A program made the translations under genes and the position numbers. This document shows positions 35,478 to 44,612 of a stretch of DNA of 47,853 bases, piece after piece. The notes beneath the pieces were generated by a model that was not told the origin of the DNA, ran no database searches, and saw only the letters and a list, made by a program, of their open reading frames with translations. The stretch is from Streptomyces himastatinicus ATCC 53653. Lineage in GTDB: Bacteria; Actinomycetota; Actinomycetes; Streptomycetales; Streptomycetaceae. The DNA lies in NCBI RefSeq assembly GCF_000158915.1, contig NZ_GG657754.1:2238686-2286538 (forward strand), read 5' to 3'. Position 1 is the first letter of the stretch, and each line of letters begins with the position of its first letter.

Positions 35478-36338
35478 TCAGGTCCCTACGAGGGCGGCGG
35501 CCAGCTCGGCGGGGCGGGCGGCGAACGGCGAGTGGCTGCCCGGCAGCGTCCGTACGGTGAACGGCTGGTCCGGCATCGCCGCGTCCGCCTCCGCGATCAT
35601 CAGGTCCTGCACCGCGGGCGTGAGCGCCCAGTCCTCCGCGCACCGGATGAAGGTCCGCGGGATACGGCCCCACCGCTCCCGGGTGAGGGTGACCGGTGTG
35701 GTCGGTATCGCGAACGGCAGATCGGGGCTCAGGGCGTGGCGCCAGCGGCCGAAGGACCCGGCGGGAACGTCGTGGTAGTAGCCCTGCCGCAGCTCCTCCG
35801 CGTACTCGGGGTCGGCGGACAGCGGATTGATCCGGAACGCGCCGATGGCCTCCGGGTCGCCCACCATCAGCCCCTGGCCGCGGGTGGTCGCGGCCTGCTC
35901 CGGGGCCTCCATGTAGTCGGCGAAGCGGGGGCGTCCCGCGGGCACGACGGACGACAGATGGATCAGCTCGTCGACCAGTTCCGGAGCCTGCTCCGCGGCC
36001 AGGGAGGCGGAGACGCCACCGGCGCTGTGCGAGACGAGGACGACCTTGCGGTGGCCGCGCACCAAGCGCAGCGCCGAGACGACGGCCCCGGCGCACTCCT
36101 CCAGGGTCAGCCCGGCCAGCGCGGACTTCTCGGTCGCGAGGCCCGGCTGGCCGGGGGCGTAATAGCCCGACGGCGTCGGGGCGTCGAAGCCGTGCCCCGG
36201 CAGATCGACGGCGAGGCTCAGCGCGCCGAGCCCGGCCAGGGCGCGCTGGGTGGGCGCCCACTGCCAGGAGGAGTGCCAGGCCCCGTGGACCAGGACGAAG
36301 ACGGTGCCGGTGGGGTGTTCGTTTCTCATGTTGCTCAT
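35478..36338 (-). CDS. Alpha/beta hydrolase
   Basis: Soluble serine hydrolase/esterase-type protein of 286 residues. It has the oxyanion segment VFVLVHGAWHSSWQW (10-24), the nucleophile elbow VVLVSHSAGGVSAS with Ser in SHSAG, and the late catalytic His in LPGSHSPFAARP. The Asp is likely that of IRCAEDWAL. The pattern resembles salicylate/methylketone-type esterases (MES/HNL-like), but substrate is unknown. The ATG at 36338 is chosen; an ATG at 36374 would add a short, unconserved-looking N terminus. An AT-rich hairpin at 36392-36424 separates it from the fadB stop. Confidence 0.85.
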   Translation of the reverse strand: MSNMRNEHPTGTVFVLVHGAWHSSWQWAPTQRALAGLGALSLAVDLPGHGFDAPTPSGYYAPGQPGLATEKSALAGLTLEECAGAVVSALRLVRGHRKVVLVSHSAGGVSASLAAEQAPELVDELIHLSSVVPAGRPRFADYMEAPEQAATTRGQGLMVGDPEAIGAFRINPLSADPEYAEELRQGYYHDVPAGSFGRWRHALSPDLPFAIPTTPVTLTRERWGRIPRTFIRCAEDWALTPAVQDLMIAEADAAMPDQPFTVRTLPGSHSPFAARPAELAAALVGT

Positions 36339-36391
36339 GGGGCCAGTCCACCCGCTCGGTGCGGGCTGATGCATGGCTATATCTCGCCAAC

Positions 36392-36424
36392 GGGGCGCCG
36401 ATATCCGCCATATATCGGCACCCC
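36392..36424 (-). terminator. AT-containing hairpin between fadB and the hydrolase gene
   Basis: GGGG, one mismatch, GCCGATAT (36392-36404) pairs with ATATCGGC, one mismatch, CCCC (36412-36424), leaving a 7-nt loop. It lies 17 bp beyond the fadB stop. It is suited as the fadB terminator, and the unusual TATATC content could also mark an operator for the hydrolase. Confidence 0.6.
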
Positions 36425-36441
36425 GGTCCGGTTGACGCCCC

Positions 36442-38634
36442 CTAGTCCGTGAAGCGTTCGCCGCGCTCCGCCTTCTCCAGCAGCAGCGGCGACGGCGCGA
36501 ACCGCTCCCCGTACGCCGCCTCGAGTTCGCGGGCGCGGGCCACGAAGCCCGCCACGCCGCCCTCGTAGCCGTTGATGTACTGGAGCACCCCGCCCGTCCA
36601 GCCGGGGAAGCCGATGCCCAGGATCGAGCCGATGTTGGCGTCGGCGACGGACGTCAGCACGCCCTCCTCCAGCAGCCGCACCGTGTCGAGGGCCTCGCGG
36701 AAGAGCATGCGCTCCTTCATGTCCTCGAAGGGGATGCTGTCGTCGGGGGTGGTGCCGGTGCCGAAGTGCTCGCGCAGCCCCGGCCACAGCCCCAGGCGCT
36801 TGCCGGTGGCCGCGTCGTACTCGTAGAAGCCCGCTCCCCCGCTGCGCCCCGGGCGCCCGAACTCCTCCACCATGCGGTCGATGACCGTATCGGCCGGGTG
36901 CGGTTGCCACTCGCCGCCCGCCTCCAGCGTGGCGCGCCGCGTCTCCTCGCGGATCCTGCGCGGGAGGGTCAGGGTGAGTTCGTCCATCAGGGAGAGCACC
37001 TTGGCGGGGTAGCCCGCCTGGGCCGCGGCCTGTTCGACCGAGGCCGGGTCGATGCCCTCGCCGACCATCGCCACGCCCTCGTTGATGAAGTGTCCGATGA
37101 CGCGCGAGGTGAAGAAGCCGCGGGAGTCGCTGACCACGATCGGGGTCTTGCTGATCTGCCGCACCAGGTCGAAGGCGCGGGCCAGCGCCTCCTCCCCGGT
37201 GCGCTCGCCCTTGATGATCTCGACCAGGGGCATCTTGTCGACGGGTGAGAAGAAGTGCAGCCCGATGAAGTCACCGGAGCGCTCCACGCCCTCCGCCAGC
37301 ATCGTGATCGGCAGGGTGGAGGTGTTGGAGCACAGCAGGGCGTCCGGCGCGACGACGGGCTCGATCTCCTGGAAGACCTTGTGCTTGAGCGCCGGGTCCT
37401 CGAAGACCGCCTCGATGACGGCGTCACAGCCCGCGAGGTCCTGCGGATCGGCGGTCGGGGTGATGAGGGCCAGCAGCGCGTCGCGCCGGGCCTCGGTCGT
37501 ACGGCCCTTGGCGACCGCCTTGGCCAGCAGCCCTTCCGCGTACGCCTTGCCCTTGGCGGCCGCCTCGTCGGAGACGTCCTTCAGGACGACCTCGATACCG
37601 GCCTTGGCGCAGGCGTAGGCGATGCCCGCGCCCATCATCCCGGCGCCCAGCACCGCGACCTTGCGGACCGTGCGCGGTTCGATCCCCTGCGGCCGGTTGG
37701 CACCGGAGTTGACCGCCTGGAGGTCGAAGAAGAACGCCTGGATCATGTTCTTGGCGGTCTGGCCGACGACCAGTTCGGTGAAGTACCGGGCCTCGATGGT
37801 CTGGGCCGTCTCGAAGTCGACCTGTGAGCCCTCGACGGCGGCGGCGAGGATGTTGCGCGGCGCCGGGTAGGGGGCGCCGTTGAGCTGCTTGCGCAGATTG
37901 GCGGGGAAGGCGGGCAGGTTGACGGCGAACTTCGGGTCCGCCGGGGTGCCGCCGGGGATCTTGTACCCCTTCTCGTCCCAGGGCTGCCGCGACTCGGGGT
38001 GGGCGTCGATGAAGGCGCGCGCCCTGGCCAGCATCTCGTCGGGCGTGTCCACGACCTCGTGCACAAGCCCCGCCTCCAGCGCCCGGCGCGGGGCGTACCG
38101 GGTGCCCTGGAGCAGCACCTTGAGCAGCGCGTCGGCGACGCCGAGCAGCCGCACCGAGCGCACCACGCCGCCGCTGCCCGGCAGCAGCCCGAGCGTGACC
38201 TCGGGGAAGCCGATCCGCGACGCGGGGGTGTCGAGCGCGACCCGGTGGTGACACGCGAGGGCGATCTCGAATCCGCCGCCGAGCGCCGCCCCGTTGATCG
38301 CAGCGACGACGGGCTTGCCGAGGGTTTCGATACGGCGCAGTCCGCGCTTGATGCGCAGGTTCGTCTCGAAGGCTTGCTGGGCCTGGTCGGGCCCCAGCGT
38401 GACCATGTCCTTGAGGTCGCCGCCCGCGAAGAAGGTCTTCTTGGCGGAGGTGACGATGACGCCGCGGATCGCCTCCTGCTCCGCCTCCAGCCGGTCGGCG
38501 ACCGCGTCGAGTGAGGCGATGAAGGCGGCGTTCATGGTGTTGGCGGACTGTCCAGGGTCGTCGAGCACAAGGGTGACGACACCGTCGTCGCCCTGCTCCC
38601 AGCGGATGGTCGAGGCGGTGGCGGGGTTGCTCAT
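36442..38634 (-). CDS. fadB: Fatty-acid beta-oxidation multifunctional protein (enoyl-CoA hydratase / 3-hydroxyacyl-CoA dehydrogenase)
   Basis: Cytoplasmic two-part enzyme of 730 residues that hydrates trans-2-enoyl-CoA and oxidises the 3-hydroxyacyl-CoA. N-terminal crotonase domain (1-290) with FFAGGDLKDMV (68-78) and INGAALGGGFEIALACHHRV (114-132), which form the oxyanion hole and active-site Glu region. NAD-binding loop VLGAGMMGAGIAYACAKAGI near 330, dehydrogenase catalytic block CSNTSTLPITMLAEG, GLHFFSPVDKMPLVEII, and the C-terminal dehydrogenase repeats. The ATG at 38634 has GGAGA about 7 nt upstream. It probably works with the thiolase encoded upstream on the same strand, but an array of hairpin repeats about 0.85 kb long lies between the two genes. 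Confidence 0.93.
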   Translation of the reverse strand: MSNPATASTIRWEQGDDGVVTLVLDDPGQSANTMNAAFIASLDAVADRLEAEQEAIRGVIVTSAKKTFFAGGDLKDMVTLGPDQAQQAFETNLRIKRGLRRIETLGKPVVAAINGAALGGGFEIALACHHRVALDTPASRIGFPEVTLGLLPGSGGVVRSVRLLGVADALLKVLLQGTRYAPRRALEAGLVHEVVDTPDEMLARARAFIDAHPESRQPWDEKGYKIPGGTPADPKFAVNLPAFPANLRKQLNGAPYPAPRNILAAAVEGSQVDFETAQTIEARYFTELVVGQTAKNMIQAFFFDLQAVNSGANRPQGIEPRTVRKVAVLGAGMMGAGIAYACAKAGIEVVLKDVSDEAAAKGKAYAEGLLAKAVAKGRTTEARRDALLALITPTADPQDLAGCDAVIEAVFEDPALKHKVFQEIEPVVAPDALLCSNTSTLPITMLAEGVERSGDFIGLHFFSPVDKMPLVEIIKGERTGEEALARAFDLVRQISKTPIVVSDSRGFFTSRVIGHFINEGVAMVGEGIDPASVEQAAAQAGYPAKVLSLMDELTLTLPRRIREETRRATLEAGGEWQPHPADTVIDRMVEEFGRPGRSGGAGFYEYDAATGKRLGLWPGLREHFGTGTTPDDSIPFEDMKERMLFREALDTVRLLEEGVLTSVADANIGSILGIGFPGWTGGVLQYINGYEGGVAGFVARARELEAAYGERFAPSPLLLEKAERGERFTD

Positions 38635-38769
38635 CTCACGGTCTCCAGGGGCGAGGGGGGCGGAACGGAAGCGATTCGGAAGCGGATGCGGACGCGGACG
38701 GTGCGGGCTCCTCCCGTCCCGGCCCTCGCCGGACCCCTCCGCGGCCCCGCCACGCGGGACCCGAGGGGT

Positions 38770-39625
38770 CCAGGGACCGCGGGCGAAGCCCCGGGTGGAA
38801 CCCGGAGGGTCCAGGGGCGAAGCCCCGGTTGGAACCGGAACCGGAGCCCCGGAGAGCCCAAGGCCGAAACCCCGGGTGGAACCCAGAGCCAAAGCCCCGG
38901 CGGCCCAGGAGCCGAGCCCCGGGCGGGAGTCCAGCCCCGGAGCCCAGCCGGCCCCAGGCCCGGAGCCCGATACGGCCCGGGTCCAGAGCCCCGGTACGGC
39001 CCAGAGGCAGAGCCCGGTGAGGCCCAGCCCCGGGACCAGGAAAAGCCCGGGGGCCAGAACCCCGGAGGTCCAGCGACGAAGCCCGGGGGACGAGACCAGC
39101 CCCGGCGGTTCCAGAGGCGGAGCCCCAGAAGACCCACGGGAGAGCCCGGGTGGAGCCCCCGAGGGCCCAGGAACCGAGCCCCGAGGGGTCCCAAGGGCAA
39201 CGCCCCGGCGGACCCAGCGGCGGAACCCCGTGGAGTCCAGGGGCGAAGCCCCAGGCCGGGCCCAGCGCCGGAACCCCGTGAGGTCGAAGGGCGAAGCCCC
39301 GAGCCGGGTCCAGGGGCGAAGCCCCGAGTCGGGTCCAACGGCGGAACCCCGTGGGGTCCAAGGGCGAAGCCCCGGGCCAGGTCCAGGATGGCCCCCCGGC
39401 GAGGCCCAGAGGCGAACCCCCGGCGAGGTCCAATGGGCGAAGCCCCGGCGAGGTCCAAGGGCGAAGCCCCGAGCCGGGTCCAGGGACGGAACCCCGTGGG
39501 GTCCAAGGGCGAGGCCCCGGGCCAGGTCCAGGACGGACCCCCGGTGAGGCCCAGAGGCGAAGCCCCGGCGAGGTCCAAGGGCGGAGCCCCGGTGGGGTCC
39601 AGGGGCGGAGTCCCTGGTTCGGGAA
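38770..39625. repeat. Array of about 37 degenerate ~24-bp hairpin repeats between fadA and fadB
   Basis: The gap of about 1.02 kb between the thiolase and FadB genes is filled from about 38770 to 39625 by head-to-tail copies of a unit close to GGTCCAAGGGCGAAGCCCCG plus 3-5 bases. The core GGGGCGAAGCCCC is a 5-bp stem with a GAA loop, and on the minus strand it reads GGGGCTTCGCCCC. Copies are cleaner at the thiolase end and degenerate toward fadB. Unit length is mostly 23-25 bp, so all frames stay open on both strands and many shadow frames appear. A higher-order duplication of about 145 bp is visible (see findings). Between 38640 and 38770 there is a GCGGAY-rich stretch but no gene. Not CRISPR: no unique spacers. 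Confidence 0.9.
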
Positions 39626-39655
39626 GGGGCGGGGTGGGGAAAGGCCCGGCCACCA

Positions 39656-40870
39656 CTACAGGCGCTCGACCACCGTCGCGATACCCATGCCGCCCCCCAC
39701 GCACAGCGTCGCCAGCCCGTACCGCTGTCCGCGTCGCTCCAGCTCGTCCACCAGCGTGCCGAGGATCATCGCGCCGGTGGCGCCCAGGGGGTGGCCCATC
39801 GCGATCGCGCCGCCGTTGACGTTGACCTTGTCCAGGTCGAGGCCCATGTCGGCGGCGAAGCGCAGCACGACCGCCGCGAACGCCTCGTTGATCTCGACCA
39901 GATCGATGTCGTCGATGGTCAGCCCGGCCTTGGCCAGGGCCTTGCGGGAGGCGGGGGCCGGGCCGGTGAGCATGATGGTCGGGTCGGCGCCGGAGACGGC
40001 GGCGGAGACGATACGGGCGCGGGGCGTGAGGCCGTAGCGCTCGCCGGTCTCGCGGTTGCCGATGGCGACGAGGGCCGCGCCGTCCACGATGCCGGAGGAG
40101 TTGCCCGCGTGGTGGACGTGGTCGATGGCCTCCACCCAGTGGTACTTCTGGAGCGCCACCGCGTCGAAGCCGCCCGCCTCGCCGATCGTCGCGAACGACG
40201 GCTTGAGCCCCGCCAGGGTCTCGGGCGTGGTGCCGGGGCGGATGTGCTCGTCGCGGTCGAGGACGGTCAGCCCGGAGCGGTCGCGGACCGGGACGACGGA
40301 GCGGTCGAAGCGCCCCTCTTTCCAGGCCAGGGTCGCCCGTTCCTGGGACAGCGCGGCGAAGGTGTCCACGTCGTGGCGGGTGTAGCCGCCGAGCGTGGCG
40401 ATGAGGTCGGCGCCGATGCCCTGGGGGACGAAGCCGGTCTCGTAGTTGGTCATCGGGTCGGCGAACCAGGCGCCGCCGTCGGAGCCCATCTTCACGCGCG
40501 ACATCGACTCGACGCCGCCCGCCAGCACCAGGTCCTCCCAGCCCGAACGGACCTTGGCCGCGGCCAGGTTGACGGCCTCCAGACCCGAGGCGCAGAAGCG
40601 GTTCTCCTGGACGCCCGCCACGGTCACCGGGAGCCCCGCCGCGATGGCCGCGACCTTGGCGATGTCGGAGCCCTGGTCGCCGAGCGGGCTGACGACGCCG
40701 AGCACCACATCGTCGATCGCCGCCGGGTCCAGATCGGGGAAACGGCGCCGGATCTCGTGGATGAGGCCCACGACGAGGTCGACGGGCTTGGTGCCGTGCA
40801 GGGCGCCGTCGGCCTTGCCGCGTCCGCGCGGGGTGCGGATGGCGTCGTACACGTACGCTTCGGTGCTCAC
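39656..40870 (-). CDS. fadA: Acetyl-CoA C-acyltransferase (beta-ketothiolase)
   Basis: Thiolase of 404 residues that cleaves 3-ketoacyl-CoA to acetyl-CoA and a shortened acyl-CoA. The N-terminal catalytic Cys lies in [13 protein letters not shown] (near residue 93), NEAFAAVV is the His-containing block, and [15 protein letters not shown] and [12 protein letters not shown] carry the second His and the C-terminal Cys. The full thiolase-I set is intact. GTG start at 40870 with AAAGG 8 nt upstream. It follows the AMACR-type gene by 39 bp and precedes fadB in transcription order, giving a beta-oxidation gene set on one strand. Confidence 0.93.
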   Translation of the reverse strand: MSTEAYVYDAIRTPRGRGKADGALHGTKPVDLVVGLIHEIRRRFPDLDPAAIDDVVLGVVSPLGDQGSDIAKVAAIAAGLPVTVAGVQENRFCASGLEAVNLAAAKVRSGWEDLVLAGGVESMSRVKMGSDGGAWFADPMTNYETGFVPQGIGADLIATLGGYTRHDVDTFAALSQERATLAWKEGRFDRSVVPVRDRSGLTVLDRDEHIRPGTTPETLAGLKPSFATIGEAGGFDAVALQKYHWVEAIDHVHHAGNSSGIVDGAALVAIGNRETGERYGLTPRARIVSAAVSGADPTIMLTGPAPASRKALAKAGLTIDDIDLVEINEAFAAVVLRFAADMGLDLDKVNVNGGAIAMGHPLGATGAMILGTLVDELERRGQRYGLATLCVGGGMGIATVVERL

Positions 40871-40909
40871 GTCTGCTGCCTTTCGAGGGGGAGGAGGGCG
40901 GTTGGCGCG

Positions 40910-42082
40910 TTACGACGAGGGCTCCTCGGCGGGCGGCGGCGTCGGGGTGACGGCGGGTACGCCCCAGTCGCGGGCCACCTCGGCGGCGTGGGCGCCGGGC
41001 CGGGCGGGGCCGCCGCGCACCCGGCCGGGGGTGGCGGAGAAGCGCGGGGCGGGCGCGGGCTGGGTGATGCCCGCCTCGTCGACGAAGGTGCCGCGGGCGG
41101 CGAGTTGCGGATGGCGGGGGGCCTCGCGCAGCGAGAGGACGGGCGCGACGCAGGCGTCCGACCCGGCGAACACCGCCGTCCACTCCTCGCGGGTGCGCTC
41201 CTTGAAGCGGGCGGCGATGACGGTGCGCAACCGGTCCCAGCTGTCGATGTCCTTGCGGGCGGGTGCCTGGTCGGCGATCCCGAGCAGGTCGATGAACTCG
41301 GCGTAGAACGCGGGCTCCAGCGCGCCGACCGCCATATGGCCGCCGTCGGCGGTCTCGTACGTGCCGTAGAAGGGGCAGCCGCCGTCGAGGAGGTTGCTGC
41401 CGCGCCGGTCCTGCCAGCCGCCGGCCGCCATCATGCCGTGCAGGACGGCGGTCAGATGCGCGGTGCCGTCCACGATCGCCGCGTCCACCACCTGGCCGGT
41501 GCCGCCGGAGCGGGCGTGCTGGAGGGCGGCGAGGACGCCGATGACGAGGTAGAGCGAGCCGCCCGCGTAGTCCCCGAGCAGGTTCGCTGGCGCCACCGGC
41601 GGGCCGTCGGCCTCGCCGGTCATGCCCAGCGCGCCGGTGATGGCGATGTAGCCGATGTCGTGCCCGGCCGTCGCGGACAGCGGTCCGTCCTGGCCCCAGC
41701 CGGTCATCCGGCCGTAGACGAGGCGGGGGTTGCGCTCCAGGCAGGTGTCCGGGCCGAGGCCCAGCCGCTCGGCGACGCCGGGGCGGTAGCCCTCGATGAG
41801 GATGTCGGCCCGCTCGATCAGGCCGAGCGCGGCGTCCAGGCCGCGCTCGGACTTCAGGTCGAGCAGGACGGAGCGCTTGTTGCGGTTGGCGAGGTCGTAC
41901 GCCGGGTCGACCTTCAGGCCCCCGGGGCGCTCGGGCCGGTCGACCCGTACGACATCGGCGCCCAGGTCGCCGAGGAGCATGGCCGCGAAAGGGCCGGGCC
42001 CGATTCCGGCCAGCTCCACGACCCGCACCCCGGCCAGCGGCCCGTGCCCCGTCGCTCCGCCCACGTCTGCTGCCGCCGCCAT
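40910..42082 (-). CDS. CaiB/BaiF-family CoA transferase / alpha-methylacyl-CoA racemase
   Basis: Family III CoA-transferase fold of 390 residues. VVELAGIGPGPFAAMLLGDLGADVVRVDRP is the family N terminus. The residues used by AMACR-type racemases are present: His in TAGHDIGYIAITGALGM and Asp in NLLGDYAGGSLY; Family-III transferases keep an Asp at the latter position, so both activities remain possible. The AMACR reaction makes the S-2-methylacyl-CoA needed for beta-oxidation of branched chains, matching its place just upstream of fadA. I use the ATG at 42082; the reading from 42169 adds an unconserved leader. C-terminal Pro-rich tail. Confidence 0.88.
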   Translation of the reverse strand: MAAAADVGGATGHGPLAGVRVVELAGIGPGPFAAMLLGDLGADVVRVDRPERPGGLKVDPAYDLANRNKRSVLLDLKSERGLDAALGLIERADILIEGYRPGVAERLGLGPDTCLERNPRLVYGRMTGWGQDGPLSATAGHDIGYIAITGALGMTGEADGPPVAPANLLGDYAGGSLYLVIGVLAALQHARSGGTGQVVDAAIVDGTAHLTAVLHGMMAAGGWQDRRGSNLLDGGCPFYGTYETADGGHMAVGALEPAFYAEFIDLLGIADQAPARKDIDSWDRLRTVIAARFKERTREEWTAVFAGSDACVAPVLSLREAPRHPQLAARGTFVDEAGITQPAPAPRFSATPGRVRGGPARPGAHAAEVARDWGVPAVTPTPPPAEEPSS

Positions 42083-42183
42083 CCGGGTTCCGTCCTCAGC
42101 CTCTGTATGACACCACCGCTGTAACACCGCCGATGCTAGGAACGCACCCCCCATTCCACAAGCCCCCACCCGGAGCGGGGTGT

Positions 42184-43632
42184 TCAGCCCGGCGTGTCCG
42201 CCGGGATCGGGCGGTCCCGCAGCAGGTGGTCATCGGACAGCTCCGGGTCCACCAGACGGCCCAACCGGCGCGGCACATCCGCTCCCATCAGCACGATCAC
42301 CACCAGCGTCAGACCGGACGTCAGCACCGCCAGGGCCTGCCCGAGCGGCATGCCCTCCGCCAGGTGCGCGCCCAGCACGGGGGCCACCGCGCCGCCGAGC
42401 GCGCCCGTGTTGTAGACGAAGCCGAGCGACGCGGCGCGGCTCTCCGTGGGGAAGTGGCTCGCGATGTACTTCGGCAGGATGCCGGAGATCCCCTGGCTCA
42501 GGGCGAGCAGACAGAACAGCAGCACCCCCAGCCCCACCAGCGTGTCCCGCACCGCGAAGACGGGGAAGACGAAGCACAGCGAGGCGAGCAGGGTGTACGC
42601 GTAGGCCCGCCGGGTCCCGAACCGGTCACCGGCGAACCCGGCCAGCCAGCAGCCGGCCATGGTGCCGAAGCCCGCGTAGAACATCGCGTCCGTGACCTCG
42701 GAGGGCGCGTACCCCAGCTCGGTCTTCAGATAGGTGGGCAGCAGCGCCTGGATGGGCCAGCTGTAGAGGAAGGCGCAGAAGACGGTGCACATCAGCGCCA
42801 CGTACAGCAGCCAGCCGCGCCGCCCGCCGAGCTGGGCGGCGAAGGCGAGCAGCGCGCCCGCCGCCAGCAGCGACAGCGGCCACCGCCAGCCCGCGCCCAG
42901 CGGGGTGAAGACGCAGAACAGCGCGGCGCTCGCGGCCACCGCCAGGGCCGCGTTGAGGTACCCGATGCGGCCGGTGAACAGGGGGCGGAAGGGATTCGGC
43001 CGGGCGGCCCCGGACGCGACCACCTCCTCGTGCCAGTCCCCCGCCTCGGGAAGCGCGCGCCGCACCCACAGCGCGACGAACACGGGCAGGACGCCGATGT
43101 AGAACATCCAGCGCCAGCCCCAGGCGGGTACGACCCACTTGTACAGCTCGGCGGCGAGGATCGTGCCGCCCGCGTAGCCGGAGATCAGGAAGCCGGAGGC
43201 GCGGTTGCGCAGTTGGGCGGGCCAGCTCTCCAGGGCGTACGTCGCGCTCGCGCTGTACTCGCCAGCCATGCCCATGCCAATCAGCAGCCGGGCGGCGAAC
43301 AGGCTGAAGTAGTTCCAGGCGAAGCCGCACGCGAAGGTGCCCAGGGAGTAGAGCAGAATGCTCGCGATCATCGCTGGCTTGCGCCCGTACCGGTCCCCCA
43401 TCGCCCCCAGCAGCGCCCCGCCGAGCCAGCGGGTGATGAAGGCGCCCGAAACCAGGCTCGCCGCCGACGCCGCGCTCAAGTCGAACTCGTCGGCTATCTC
43501 GGTCAGCACGAGCGTGATGAGCACGAAGTCGAAACCGTCGAGCAGATAGCCGATCCAGGCGGCGAACAGCGACTTCCACTGCCGCCGGGAGACCTGGCGG
43601 TACCAGGGCCCGCGTAATGCCTCGACCGTCAC
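42184..43632 (-). CDS. MFS transporter, sialate/organic-acid:proton symporter type (NanT-like)
   Basis: Twelve-span major facilitator of 482 residues. The first span has WIGYLLDGFDFVLITLVLTE and the inter-helix motif GAMGDRYGRKPAMI; TM4/5 has RLLIGMGMAGEYSASATYAL, the SHS/SP-like pattern. It matches the sialate:H+ symporter group by these blocks. The start GTG at 43632 overlaps the stop of the aldolase gene as GTGA, so the two are one transcriptional unit with the aldolase first. Substrate is probably a sialic-acid-like or other acidic sugar or keto acid, judged by the partner enzyme. Confidence 0.87.
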   Translation of the reverse strand: MTVEALRGPWYRQVSRRQWKSLFAAWIGYLLDGFDFVLITLVLTEIADEFDLSAASAASLVSGAFITRWLGGALLGAMGDRYGRKPAMIASILLYSLGTFACGFAWNYFSLFAARLLIGMGMAGEYSASATYALESWPAQLRNRASGFLISGYAGGTILAAELYKWVVPAWGWRWMFYIGVLPVFVALWVRRALPEAGDWHEEVVASGAARPNPFRPLFTGRIGYLNAALAVAASAALFCVFTPLGAGWRWPLSLLAAGALLAFAAQLGGRRGWLLYVALMCTVFCAFLYSWPIQALLPTYLKTELGYAPSEVTDAMFYAGFGTMAGCWLAGFAGDRFGTRRAYAYTLLASLCFVFPVFAVRDTLVGLGVLLFCLLALSQGISGILPKYIASHFPTESRAASLGFVYNTGALGGAVAPVLGAHLAEGMPLGQALAVLTSGLTLVVIVLMGADVPRRLGRLVDPELSDDHLLRDRPIPADTPG

Positions 43633-44567
43633 GACAGCAGCCCTCCCTCTTCCAGCAGTTGACGCACCGTCTTGACCGCGTCGTCCCCCAGCGGCACCTG
43701 CGGCGCGGCCGTCGCGGGGCAGGCGATGACGCCCAGCAGATGCAACGCCGCCTTGAACGCGCCGAGCGCCGAGGAGCTGCCGCCCATCGCGGCCGGATCC
43801 CCGGCGTCGGTGAGGGCGAACAGCGCTGCCAGCCGGTCCTGTTCGGCCCGCGCCCGGTCCCAGCGGCCCGCGCGGGCGTGCTCGTAGAGCCGTACGTAGC
43901 CTGCCGGGTCGACGTTGCCGAGCCCCGGGACGACACCGTGGGCACCGGCCAGCAGGGCGCCGTCCACGGCGAGTTCGGACCCGGTGAGCACCGAGAAGGA
44001 GTCGGTGAGGCCGCGGCGGCGGGCCTCGACCAGCAGCCGCCGCAGCGCACCGTCGTCGCCGCTGCTGTCCTTGAGCCCGGCGAGCGTGCCGTCGGCGGCC
44101 AGCGGCAGCACGATCCGCGGCGTCAGCTTGGAGTGGACGGAGGCCGGGATGTCGTACGCGAACAGCGGCAGCCCCGCACCCTCGCGCACCCGCCGGAAGT
44201 GGTCGGCGATCTCCACCGGGTGGGTGCGGGTGAAGAAGGGCGCGGTGGCCACGATCCCGTCCGCGCCCAGCGCGGCGGCGGTACGGGCGTGGTCCACGAC
44301 CCGCTCGGTCGCCATGTCGATCGCCCCGGCGAGCACCGGCACCCGCCCGGCCGCCGCCTCGATCACCGTCTCCAGGACGGTACGGCGCCTGCCGTCGCCC
44401 AGATATGCGGTCTCGCCGCTGGAGCCGAGCGCGAACAGGCCGCTCACGCCCGCGCCGATCAGCCGCTCGGCGAGGGCGGCGAGGGAGGCCCGGTCGACCT
44501 CACCGCCGGGGGTGAGGGGGGTGCACAGGGGCGGGACGACACCGGTGAGCGGAGCCGGAAGACTCAT
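43629..44567 (-). CDS. Dihydrodipicolinate synthase / N-acetylneuraminate lyase family aldolase
   Basis: Class I aldolase, TIM barrel of 312 residues. Schiff-base Lys166 in AGLKDSSGDD, the proton-relay Tyr138 in LFAYDIPAS, and the pyruvate-binding loop GSSGE (48-52, usually GTTGE or GSTGE). The Ser form and the NanT-like partner point to sialic acid or another 2-keto-3-deoxy acid rather than to lysine synthesis. The ATG at 44567 has GCAGGG about 6 nt upstream. Only 30 bp upstream of it lies a 15-bp palindrome (44598-44612) of the kind bound by FadR-type GntR regulators; no such regulator is in the window. Confidence 0.88.
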   Translation of the reverse strand: MSLPAPLTGVVPPLCTPLTPGGEVDRASLAALAERLIGAGVSGLFALGSSGETAYLGDGRRRTVLETVIEAAAGRVPVLAGAIDMATERVVDHARTAAALGADGIVATAPFFTRTHPVEIADHFRRVREGAGLPLFAYDIPASVHSKLTPRIVLPLAADGTLAGLKDSSGDDGALRRLLVEARRRGLTDSFSVLTGSELAVDGALLAGAHGVVPGLGNVDPAGYVRLYEHARAGRWDRARAEQDRLAALFALTDAGDPAAMGGSSSALGAFKAALHLLGVIACPATAAPQVPLGDDAVKTVRQLLEEGGLLS

Positions 44568-44597
44568 CTGGACCCTGCCTTCCTTATGGGGCATTTT

Positions 44598-44612
44598 GGA
44601 CGTCGGACGTCC
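44598..44612. promoter_or_regulatory. Palindromic operator candidate upstream of the aldolase/symporter operon
   Basis: GGACGTCGGACGTCC is a perfect odd palindrome with 7-bp arms around a central G, flanked by AT-rich TTTT and TATG that are rare here. It is 30 bp from the aldolase ATG at 44567, an expected operator position. GGACGTCC-type sites are known for FadR-subfamily GntR repressors controlling this class of aldolase cluster. Confidence 0.65.

Noticed and set aside
38770..39625. CRISPR array
   Set aside because: Repeat units are contiguous and degenerate with no unique spacers of constant length, and no cas genes are present.
38294..39819. Long plus-strand and minus-strand open frames across the fad repeat array encoding Pro/Gly/Arg repeats
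   Set aside because: A 24-bp unit keeps any frame open; the products are degenerate, lack a ribosome binding site and appear in several frames on both strands.
40910..42124. Long plus-strand frame opposite the thiolase and AMACR-type genes
   Set aside because: Antisense shadow of two strongly conserved enzymes; His/Ala/Val-rich with no domain.
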